Source: JBHJOF01 sp050330055 (GTDB lineage: Bacteria; Pseudomonadota; Alphaproteobacteria; Kiloniellales; JAKSDN01). Taken from it: a stretch of 36,303 bases of DNA. The DNA lies in assembly GCA_050330055.1 (NCBI GenBank), contig JBHJOF010000294.1, forward strand, positions 1 to 36,303, in the 5' to 3' direction. The position numbers and the translations under genes were made by a program. The notes under the pieces were generated by a model, which was given only the letters and a program-made list of their open reading frames with translations, made no database searches and was not told the DNA's origin. This document shows positions 1-6,777 of the stretch, piece by piece (within the stretch, counting starts at the first letter, position 1; each line of letters opens with the position of its first letter).

Positions 1-1152
1 CTGGGCGGCATGGGCGGCGCGCAGCCGCTGGCCGCGACCATGGCCGGCGCCTCGATGCTGGCGGTCGAGTGCCAGCCGAGCCGCATCCAGATGCGCCTCG
101 ACACCGGCTATCTCGACAAGCGCGCCGACACGCTGGACGAGGCCTTGCGCCTGATCGAGGAGGCGACGGGCAAGGGCGAGGCGGTCTCGGTCGGCCTGCT
201 CGGCAACGCGGCCGAGGTGCTGCCCGAGCTGGTGCGGCGCGGCGTCCGGCCCGACGCGGTGACCGACCAGACCAGCGCGCACGACCCGCGCAACGGCTAC
301 CTGCCGGCCGGCTGGAGCCTCGACCGGTGGGAGACCGCCAAGGAGCGCGATCCGGCGGGCCTGGAGCAGGCCTCGCGCGCCTCGATGGCGACGCACGTGC
401 GCGCCATGCTGGACTTCCACGCCATGGGCGTGCCGACCTTCGACTACGGCAACAACATCCGCCAGGTGGCGCTGGAGGAGGGCGTTAAGGACGCCTTCGC
501 CTTCCCCGGCTTCGTGCCGGCCTACATCCGGCCGCTGTTCTGCCGCGGCATTGGTCCCTTCCGCTGGGTGGCGCTGTCGGGCGACCCGGAGGACATCTAC
601 AAGACCGACGCGCGGGTGAAGCAGATCATCCAGGACAACGCGCATCTGCACAACTGGCTCGACATGGCGCAGGAGCGCATCCACTTCCAGGGCCTGCCGG
701 CGCGCATCTGCTGGATCGGCCTCGGCGAGCGCGCCAAGGTGGGCCTCGCCTTCAACGAGATGGTGGCGCGCGGCGAGCTCTCCGCCCCCGTGGTGATCGG
801 CCGCGACCACCTCGACTCCGGCTCGGTCGCCAGCCCCAACCGCGAGACCGAGGGCATGAAGGACGGCTCGGACGCGGTCTCCGACTGGCCGCTGCTGAAC
901 GCGCTCCTGAACTGCGCCAGCGGCGCCACCTGGGTCTCGCTGCACCACGGCGGCGGCGTCGGCATGGGCTTCTCGCAGCACGCCGGCATGGTCATCGTCT
1001 GCGACGGCAGCGACGCGGCGGCGCGGCGCATCGAGCGCGTGCTGACCAACGATCCCGCGAGCGGCGTCATGCGCCACGCCGACGCCGGCTACCGGATCGC
1101 CATCGACTGCGCCCGCGAACAGGGCCTCAAGCTGCCCATGCTGCAGGGGTGA
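1..1152 (+). CDS. hutU: Urocanate hydratase (urocanase), 3' part; start lies left of the window
   Basis: Urocanase converts urocanate to imidazolonepropionate using tightly bound NAD+, the second step of histidine breakdown in the cytoplasm. The reading frame is open from base 1 and encodes 383 residues. The family is about 555 residues long, so roughly the first 170 are outside the window. The glycine-rich LGGMGGAQP NAD-binding segment is at the very start. The segment FCRGIGPFRW (near base 540) carries the conserved active-site cysteine, and GRDHLDSGSVASP and HHGGGVGMG are further family signatures. The usual partner hutH is about 33 kb away (33932-35500), so other hut genes, if clustered with hutU, must lie to the left. 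Identity is certain. Confidence 0.97.
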   Translation: MGGMGGAQPLAATMAGASMLAVECQPSRIQMRLDTGYLDKRADTLDEALRLIEEATGKGEAVSVGLLGNAAEVLPELVRRGVRPDAVTDQTSAHDPRNGYLPAGWSLDRWETAKERDPAGLEQASRASMATHVRAMLDFHAMGVPTFDYGNNIRQVALEEGVKDAFAFPGFVPAYIRPLFCRGIGPFRWVALSGDPEDIYKTDARVKQIIQDNAHLHNWLDMAQERIHFQGLPARICWIGLGERAKVGLAFNEMVARGELSAPVVIGRDHLDSGSVASPNRETEGMKDGSDAVSDWPLLNALLNCASGATWVSLHHGGGVGMGFSQHAGMVIVCDGSDAAARRIERVLTNDPASGVMRHADAGYRIAIDCAREQGLKLPMLQG

Positions 1153-1185
1153 GGGGCGCGGGGGTCCTGGCTCCGCCCCACCCGC

Positions 1186-1251
1186 CGTCATGGTCGATGT
1201 GAACAAGCCTTAGCCGGACAGCCGTGGGTCAAGCCCGGCAATGACACCGTG
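1186..1251. repeat. Degenerate palindrome remnant (GTCAT...ATGAC type)
   Basis: The stretch runs from GCCGTCATGG to TCAAGCCCGGCAATGACAC. Its right end matches the right end of the palindrome at 36141-36264 (TCAAGCCCGGCAATGACA). The left arm is decayed, so this looks like an eroded copy of the same intergenic palindrome. It follows hutU and may act in transcript end formation, though no T-tract is present. Confidence 0.4.
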
Positions 1252-1302
1252 ATTGGCGTCCGCGTTGGCCGACGACCTCACGTGCTTTCCACGTCGGATC
1301 AT

Positions 1303-1434
1303 TTGACACGGATGAACACAGATGAACATGACCGAGTATCGCATCAAATGGTGGCGTCTATAGACTGCAATCACCTGGCTCGCCTGTAGAACCAGTTTAT
1401 TCAGTTTGTGTTCATCTGTGTTCATCCGTGTCAA
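1303..1434. repeat. MITE-like palindromic element, copy 1 (26-bp perfect terminal inverted repeats)
   Basis: The element is 132 bp. Its arms at 1303-1328 and 1409-1434 are perfect 26-bp inverted repeats that start TTGACACGGATGAACA. Each arm contains two near-copies of GATGAACACA. The 80-bp middle is not palindromic but is homologous to the second copy at 16038-16170 (shared GGTGG, TAGACTGC, CTCGCC blocks). No transposase is encoded. Both copies are followed by CAGTTTGTT a few bases after the right arm. It lies in the 461-bp gap between hutU and the AAA+ gene, which otherwise shows only a moderately AT-rich segment (about 1485-1530) that could hold the promoter of the next gene. Confidence 0.75.
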
Positions 1435-1613
1435 ATTCAGTTTGTTCCTTCTGGCATTGCCCACTTCCCGCCGCCCCACCCCGCCTTAGCGACTCGTTTA
1501 CGATTTCCTAGCTTCTCTGCGGCACAACTAAGGGTCGGCGGCGGTCGCGGCGCCGGCTGGCGCCGCGGGGCCAAGCCCTTGACGTCGCGGGAAAACCACC
1601 ACGGAGACCGGCC

Positions 1614-3110
1614 ATGGCCTCGTTGGACAGCGAGCGGTTGGGCAGCTATCTGGTCGCCAGCGGCCTGGCCAAGCTGGACGACATCGTGCGCGCGCTCGAG
1701 CGGCAGAAGCGCGAGGGCGGGCGCCTGGGCGACAACCTGGTGGCGCTCGGCATCGTCTCCGAGGAGCGCCTCGAGGCCATGATTCACGCCAAGCCCACGG
1801 CGCCGCGCTCGGTCCAGGAGACCGGCATCTCCGAAGGCTTCCTGCTGCAGCTCCTAGTCAAGGCAGTGCACAGCTCGAACCTCGAGACGCCGTCGCAGAT
1901 GAAGGACATGCTGAGGCTGCCCTATGCGGTGATCACCCGCCTGCTCGAGGAGGCGACCGACCGCAAGCTGATCCTGAGCGCCGGCGCCGGCGAAGGCGTG
2001 GCTTTCGCCGAGACCCGCTACACGCTGAGCGCCGACGGCCGCAACTGGGCGCGCGAGCTGCTGTCGCAGTGCCACTACGTCGGTCCGGCACCGGTTTCGC
2101 TTCACGCCTACCAGAACCGCATCAAGCGCCAGCGCATCACCAACGAGCGCATCGATCAGAAGATGATCGACGAGGCCTTCTCCGACCTGGTGGTGACGCG
2201 GCAGTTCATCGAATCGATCGGCCCCGGCATCAACTCCGGGCGCTGCATCCTGCTCTACGGCCCGCCGGGCAACGGCAAGACCTCGGTCGCGGCCAAGATC
2301 GGCAGCATCTTCCGCGACATCATCTACATTCCTTACTGCGTCGAGGTCGACGGCCAGATCATCAACGTCTTCGACCCGGCGATCCACAAGTCGGTCGAGC
2401 CCCAGCGCGACGAGACGAAGGGCGACAAGCCGAAGGCGAGCCTGGTCGAGGACGACTTCGACCACCGCTGGGTGGCCTGCCGCCGTCCCATCGTCATCGT
2501 CGGCGGCGAGCTGACGCTCGCGATGCTCGATCTCGAGTTCAACAGCTACGCCAAGTTCTACGAGGCGCCGCTGCACGTGAAGGCGCTCGGCGGAACCTTC
2601 ATCATCGACGACTTCGGGCGCCAGTTCGTCAAGCCGGCCGACCTCCTGAATCGCTGGATCGTGCCGCTGGAGAGCCGCGTCGACTTCATGAAGCTGCACA
2701 CCGGCAAGACCTTCACCATCCCCTTCGACGAGCTGGTGATCTTCTCGACCAACCTGGCGCCGGGCGACCTGATGGACCCGGCTTTCCTGCGCCGCATCCC
2801 CTACAAGCTGAAGACGCGCGGGCCGAACGACAAGGACTTTCGCAAGATCTTCGACATGGTCTCGAAGAACGCCAACCTGAGCCCGAACGACGACGTCTTC
2901 GACATGGTGGTCGAGGAGCTGCGCGAGAGGCGCGGCGTCGAGCTCGCCTGCTACCAGCCCAAGTTCATCGCCGATCAGGTGGTCTCGGCCTGCAAGTACC
3001 GGGGCGACGCACCGAAGTACTCGCGCGAGCTGGTCGCCAACGCGCTCGCCAACCTCTACGTCGCCCGCGAGGAGGACGAAGAGCAGGCGGGCCTCGCCGG
3101 CGCCGCCTGA
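1614..3110 (+). CDS. AAA+ ATPase with N-terminal GspE/MshE-like module
   Basis: Protein of 498 residues with no signal peptide or membrane segment. Residues 8-58 (LGSYLVASGL... then GRLGDNLVALGIVSEE) resemble the N-terminal module of type II secretion/pilus ATPases (GspE_N/MshEN), some of which bind cyclic di-GMP. Residues about 75-175 look helical, possibly winged-helix. The AAA+ core follows: Walker A GPPGNGKT at 216-223, Walker B FIIDD at 329-333 (DD instead of the usual DE), sensor-1 asparagine in STNLAP near 380, and arginines in FLRRIPYK near 390 that could be the arginine finger. The ATG at 1614 has GGAG at 1603-1606. The gene stands alone between hutU and a convergent gene. The client or pathway is not evident. 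Family assignment as AAA+ is firm; the N-terminal module call is by pattern only. Confidence 0.85.
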   Translation: MASLDSERLGSYLVASGLAKLDDIVRALERQKREGGRLGDNLVALGIVSEERLEAMIHAKPTAPRSVQETGISEGFLLQLLVKAVHSSNLETPSQMKDMLRLPYAVITRLLEEATDRKLILSAGAGEGVAFAETRYTLSADGRNWARELLSQCHYVGPAPVSLHAYQNRIKRQRITNERIDQKMIDEAFSDLVVTRQFIESIGPGINSGRCILLYGPPGNGKTSVAAKIGSIFRDIIYIPYCVEVDGQIINVFDPAIHKSVEPQRDETKGDKPKASLVEDDFDHRWVACRRPIVIVGGELTLAMLDLEFNSYAKFYEAPLHVKALGGTFIIDDFGRQFVKPADLLNRWIVPLESRVDFMKLHTGKTFTIPFDELVIFSTNLAPGDLMDPAFLRRIPYKLKTRGPNDKDFRKIFDMVSKNANLSPNDDVFDMVVEELRERRGVELACYQPKFIADQVVSACKYRGDAPKYSRELVANALANLYVAREEDEEQAGLAGAA

Positions 3111-3146
3111 GCGGCGGTGAATGGCACGGGAGCGGCGCCAAGGCCG

Positions 3147-3179
3147 CCGCACCGGCGGTGCGGGCGCACTTTTTTTTTT
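3147..3179 (+). terminator. Probable intrinsic terminator after the AAA+ gene
   Basis: CCGCACC (3147-3153) pairs with GGTGCGG (3157-3163) across a 3-base loop. Six bases later comes a run of ten T (3170-3179). The T-run is set a little far from the stem for a textbook terminator. Position just downstream of the stop at 3110 supports the call. Confidence 0.55.
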
Positions 3180-3180
3180 G

Positions 3181-3328
3181 ACCCTCACCCTCCCAACGCT
3201 TGCGCGTTGGGCCCCTCCCTCTCCCCTCCAAGGGAGAGGGGAACAAACAAGCGCGCTACAGAATCCCTCTCCCTTGAGGGGAGAGGGAGGGACCCAAGCG
3301 ACCGTAGGTCGCTTGGGAGGGTGAGGGT
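3181..3328. repeat. Long intergenic palindrome, CCCTCACCCTCCC family, copy 1
   Basis: Ends are ACCCTCACCCTCCCA and TGGGAGGGTGAGGGT in inverted orientation. Inner arms (CCTCCCTCTCCCCT and its complement) form further stems, with a short unpaired centre starting GGAACAAAC. It separates the convergent AAA+ and secreted-protein genes and could end transcription from both sides. Related copies are at 17878-18030 and 26008-26141. Confidence 0.75.
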
Positions 3329-3399
3329 GACAAGAAGAAAGGGCGCAGCGTCAGAGAACGCTGCGCCAGTGCGAAGCTCCGTCGTACCGTGACCCGCCG

Positions 3400-4014
3400 C
3401 TACTGCAGGATCACGTTGTACTTGTAGGTGACGCCGGCGGTCACTTCGATGGTATGGCGCACCTCGCGGCCCTTCACGGTGGCCCGCGCCAGGTAGAAGC
3501 CCTCGCGCAGCACGAAGCGCGGCTGCGACTCCTGCGATCCGGCGACGAAGTGCCGCTTGCCCTCGGCGTCGCGGCCGAAGGTCAGGATCTCCCACTTCAC
3601 GTCCTGCTTCATGGTCGGGCCGCCGACGTGCTTGATCAACTTGAGCTGCACGGTGCCGGCGTTGAGGTTGATCTCGTGGCTCAGCGGCGACCGGCCGACC
3701 AGGATCTCTTCGACCGCCTTGCTGTGGCCGTAAGAGGCGACAACGCGGTAGCGCCCCGTCGGCAGCTCTACCACGGCCGGCCCGTTGCTGCTCTTGGCGA
3801 CGATCTCGCCGCCGGTGTCCGGGCCGATCTTGGTGACGGTGAAGGCCGCATCATTGAGCGGCGCCGCGCCGGGCACCACCACGGCGGTCAGCGACACTGC
3901 CTGCAACGCCACCGAAGCGGCGGCCTGATCCTCAGCCTGTGAAGGTTGTACCGGCAATGACAGCGAGACAATGGCAGCGAGGGCACAGCCCCCGATCAAA
4001 CGGCCAATATGCAT
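3400..4014 (-). CDS. Secreted protein with two tandem beta-sandwich-like repeats, function unknown
   Basis: The 204-residue product begins with a clear signal peptide (hydrophobic GCALAAIVSLSLPV, likely cleaved after PSQA), so it is periplasmic or exported. The mature part holds two similar modules of about 75 residues. Each has an aspartate/glycine-rich turn, then a proline/glycine 'xxGxYxVxAxxGxxxxxxxIxV' strand pattern: LPTGRYRVVASYGHSKAVEE in the first and LREGFYLARATVKGREVRHT in the second. This pattern recalls carboxypeptidase-regulatory or Cna-B-like sandwiches and the C-terminal parts of some VWA-domain proteins. No catalytic motif is visible. The ATG at 4014 precedes the hydrophobic stretch at the right distance. 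The region 4015-4209 upstream, downstream of fhs on the same strand, has AT-rich bases near 4150-4175 that could carry its own promoter. Confidence 0.7.
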   Translation of the reverse strand: MHIGRLIGGCALAAIVSLSLPVQPSQAEDQAAASVALQAVSLTAVVVPGAAPLNDAAFTVTKIGPDTGGEIVAKSSNGPAVVELPTGRYRVVASYGHSKAVEEILVGRSPLSHEINLNAGTVQLKLIKHVGGPTMKQDVKWEILTFGRDAEGKRHFVAGSQESQPRFVLREGFYLARATVKGREVRHTIEVTAGVTYKYNVILQ

Positions 4015-4209
4015 GGCGAAAGAGACTCCCCAATGAAGCGTTCCCTGCCCTGCTTCCCTTTTACTCCCAGCCGGCCTGCCCTGACAAGTTTGCGGGGCCA
4101 GGTGCCGGTCCGGGCTGTCGTTTCAACTTGCTCGAGACCAGCTTGGCCGGGGCGTACTTAAGCTTCCGTTAAGCGGCGTTCAGTCGCTGGCCTTGTCACA
4201 GGCTACGCT

Positions 4210-5883
4210 CTAGAAAAGCCCTTCGATGTCACCCCTGTGGTTAAGGAAGATGTTGTTGGCCGCCGGCACGCGCGGCAAGCCCGGCATGGTCATGATGGCG
4301 CCGCAGATCGCCACCACGAAGCCGGCCCCGGCCGAAAGGCGCAGCTCGCGGATCGGGATCTCGAAGCCCTCGGGCGCCCCCTTGGCATCGGGGTTGGTGG
4401 TGAAGCTGTACTGCGTCTTGGCCATGCAGACCGGCAGGTCGCCATAGCCGCCCTCCTGCAGCTCCTTGAAGCGGTTCTTCACGCTCGCATCCGCCGTGAT
4501 GCCGCTGGCGCCGTAGACCCTGGTCGCGATGGTCTTGACCTTGTCCCACAGCGGCAGGGCGTCCTCGTAGAGCGGCCGGAAGGTGCCCGCGCCCTGCTCG
4601 GCCAGGCCGACCACGTGCTTGGCCAGCGCCTCGGTGCCGGCGCCGCCGTCGGCCCAGTGGGTGCAGAGGATGGCTTCGGCGCCGTGCTCCTCGGCCGCCG
4701 CCTTGACCGCCGCGATCTCGGCGTCGGTGTCGGAGATGAAGCGGTTGATCGCCACCACAGCCGGCACGCCGAAGGACCGCACGTTGTCGATGTGACGCGC
4801 CAGGTTGGCGCAGCCGGCCCTGACCGCGGTGACGTTCTCGCTGCCGAGATCGCCCTTGGCCACGCCGCCATGCATCTTGAGCGCCCTGACGGTCGCCACG
4901 ATGACTGCCGCATTGGGCTTCAGCCCCGCCTTGCGGCACTTGATGTTGAAGAACTTCTCCGCCCCCAGGTCGGCCCCGAAGCCTGCCTCGGTGACCACGT
5001 AGTCGGCCAGCTTGAGGGCCGTCTTGGTGGCGAGCACCGAGTTGCAGCCGTGCGCGATGTTGGCAAAGGGCCCGCCGTGGATGAAGGCCGGGTTGTTCTC
5101 CAGGGTCTGCACCAGGTTGGGCGCGATGGCGTCCTTCAGCAGCACGCTCATCGGCCCCTGCGCCTTGAGGTCGCTGGCGTAGATCGGCTTCCGCTCCCGG
5201 GTCTGGCCGACGATAATTTTGCCCAGGCGCTCTTCCAGGTCCTGCAGGTCGCGTGACAGGCAGAAGATCGCCATGACCTCCGAGGCCACCGTGATGTCGA
5301 AACCGTCCTCGCGCGGAAAGCCGTTCGCCACCCCGCCCAGCGAGGACACGATCGAGCGCAGCGAGCGGTCGTTCATGTCGACCACCCGGCGCCAGGCGAT
5401 GCGGCGCGCGTCGAAGCCCAACTCGTTGCCCCAGTAGATGTGATTGTCGATCAGCGCGGAGAGCAGATTGTGCGCCACACCGATGGCGTGGAAGTCACCG
5501 GTGAAGTGCAGGTTGATGTCCTCCATCGGCACGACCTGGGCGTAGCCGCCACCGGCCGCGCCGCCCTTGACGCCGAAGCAGGGGCCGAGCGAGGGCTCGC
5601 GCAGACAGATCGCCGCCTTCTTGCCGATGCGGTTGAGGCCGTCGCCGAGCCCGACGCTGGTGGTCGTCTTGCCTTCGCCCGCCGGGGTCGGCGTGATCGC
5701 CGTGACCAGGATCAGCTTGCCGTCGGGCCGGTCCTGCAGCGAATTGATGAAGTCGAACGACAGCTTCGCCTTATGGGGCCCGTAGTGCAGCAGCTGGTCC
5801 CCGGGAACGTCTAGCTTCGCGGCGACCTCGTCGATCCGCTGCATCGACGCTTCGCGGGCAATCTCGATATCGCTCTTCGGCAT
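4210..5883 (-). CDS. fhs: Formate-tetrahydrofolate ligase
   Basis: Fhs joins formate to tetrahydrofolate using ATP, giving 10-formyl-THF; the reaction is reversible, so it can also release formate and ATP. The 557-residue length matches the family. The P-loop TPAGEGKTT is at residues 66-74, followed by the signature EPSLGPCFGVKGGAAGGGYA and the block INLHFTGDFHAI. The gene lies 146 bp downstream of soxG on the same strand, so it may be co-transcribed with the sox operon, although AT-rich sequence at about 5920-6025 could supply its own promoter. In pseudomonads purU (formyl-THF deformylase) often accompanies soxBDAG; here Fhs may do the matching job of disposing of one-carbon units. That role is inferred; the enzyme identity is certain. 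Confidence 0.97.
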   Translation of the reverse strand: MPKSDIEIAREASMQRIDEVAAKLDVPGDQLLHYGPHKAKLSFDFINSLQDRPDGKLILVTAITPTPAGEGKTTTSVGLGDGLNRIGKKAAICLREPSLGPCFGVKGGAAGGGYAQVVPMEDINLHFTGDFHAIGVAHNLLSALIDNHIYWGNELGFDARRIAWRRVVDMNDRSLRSIVSSLGGVANGFPREDGFDITVASEVMAIFCLSRDLQDLEERLGKIIVGQTRERKPIYASDLKAQGPMSVLLKDAIAPNLVQTLENNPAFIHGGPFANIAHGCNSVLATKTALKLADYVVTEAGFGADLGAEKFFNIKCRKAGLKPNAAVIVATVRALKMHGGVAKGDLGSENVTAVRAGCANLARHIDNVRSFGVPAVVAINRFISDTDAEIAAVKAAAEEHGAEAILCTHWADGGAGTEALAKHVVGLAEQGAGTFRPLYEDALPLWDKVKTIATRVYGASGITADASVKNRFKELQEGGYGDLPVCMAKTQYSFTTNPDAKGAPEGFEIPIRELRLSAGAGFVVAICGAIMTMPGLPRVPAANNIFLNHRGDIEGLF

Positions 5884-6029
5884 CTCGCCCCCCTATAGGC
5901 TTAATGGGTCATTGGTTGCGAACGGCTCTGGTCGAATGTATACCAGACTTCTATTTTTCCGGCCATGCTCCAGTCTGCGACGGCCGAACGTTTCGGATCC
6001 TGGTCACCAAAGTCTTGTTAGGCTTGAGA

Positions 6030-6773
6030 TTATCCTAGCTGGCGCAGGGCGGTGAGGCCGACCGGCCGGCCCTGGAACTCGTCCATGGCGTCCAGCAGGC
6101 AGTCCCAGAGGTACCCGGCCGAGGCGCTGTCGGCAAGCAGGTGATAGGCCAGGGTGGCACCGCCCTGAACCTCTGGCGGGCCGGTCAGGTCGTCGCGGAT
6201 GACGATCCCGGAGATGCGCGCGATCTGGGTCTGCGCGATCGCCAGGTCGGGGAACTTGTGGACTCGCAGGTCAACGCCGCAGAGCTTTGCGAAGGTGACC
6301 GGCGCGCAGGCGCCACTCAACAGGAACCAGGCGTGGCTGTCGGCGCGCGGCACCGGAAAGCCGCGCGGCCGCGGCGGCGGTATGGGTTCGGCCCGCCAGG
6401 CGGCCTCGAGCCGTGACACCGGCGCCGCCTCGCCGTCGAGCCCGCCCAGGAGCAGCAGCTCGCCCGGCGCCAGGCGCGCCGCCAGCAGGCCGTCGGCCTG
6501 TCGGGCCGCGCGGTTGCTGTCGGCCGGCACCACGATGCCCTGGCCGGCGAGCCAGTCGGCCGTACCGGCGCCCTTGAAGCCGCTGCGCGGCAAGGGCGAG
6601 AGGTCGGCCAGGCCGAGGCGCCGGGCGACCACGGCCTCGCCCTCGGCATCATCGAAGTCGAGCGCAACGGCGGCGCCGTTGCAGTCGCCGAAGCGCGCAC
6701 CGGCCGCCGCGAGCCTGCGGCCAACGAAGCTGCGGCGCGGCAAGTCGGTTGGCTGCAGGCTGGCGGCGCTCAT
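6030..6773 (-). CDS. soxG: Sarcosine oxidase, gamma subunit family
   Basis: Last gene of soxBDAG. The gamma subunit is a small non-catalytic part of the heterotetrameric flavoprotein complex that demethylates sarcosine. The 247-residue protein has the SoxG/GcvT-like fold pattern, with LSGACAPVTFAKLCGVDLR and FPDLAIAQTQIARISGIVIRDD in its C-terminal half. It is somewhat longer than common SoxG proteins (about 190-210 residues). The ATG at 6773 is only 4 bases after the soxA stop (6778-6780), so the genes are translationally close. Assignment rests on operon position plus sequence pattern. Confidence 0.88.
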   Translation of the reverse strand: MSAASLQPTDLPRRSFVGRRLAAAGARFGDCNGAAVALDFDDAEGEAVVARRLGLADLSPLPRSGFKGAGTADWLAGQGIVVPADSNRAARQADGLLAARLAPGELLLLGGLDGEAAPVSRLEAAWRAEPIPPPRPRGFPVPRADSHAWFLLSGACAPVTFAKLCGVDLRVHKFPDLAIAQTQIARISGIVIRDDLTGPPEVQGGATLAYHLLADSASAGYLWDCLLDAMDEFQGRPVGLTALRQLG

Positions 6774-6777
6774 GGGC

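Noticed and set aside
1408..1782. Open frame starting in the MITE-like element and running into the AAA+ gene
   Set aside because: It starts inside the repeat arm and overlaps the AAA+ gene in another frame without any protein signature.
1854..3188. Long minus-strand open frame opposite the AAA+ gene
   Set aside because: Translation is repetitive Val/Asp/Arg/Leu sequence typical of antisense GC-rich frames; the plus strand has intact Walker motifs.
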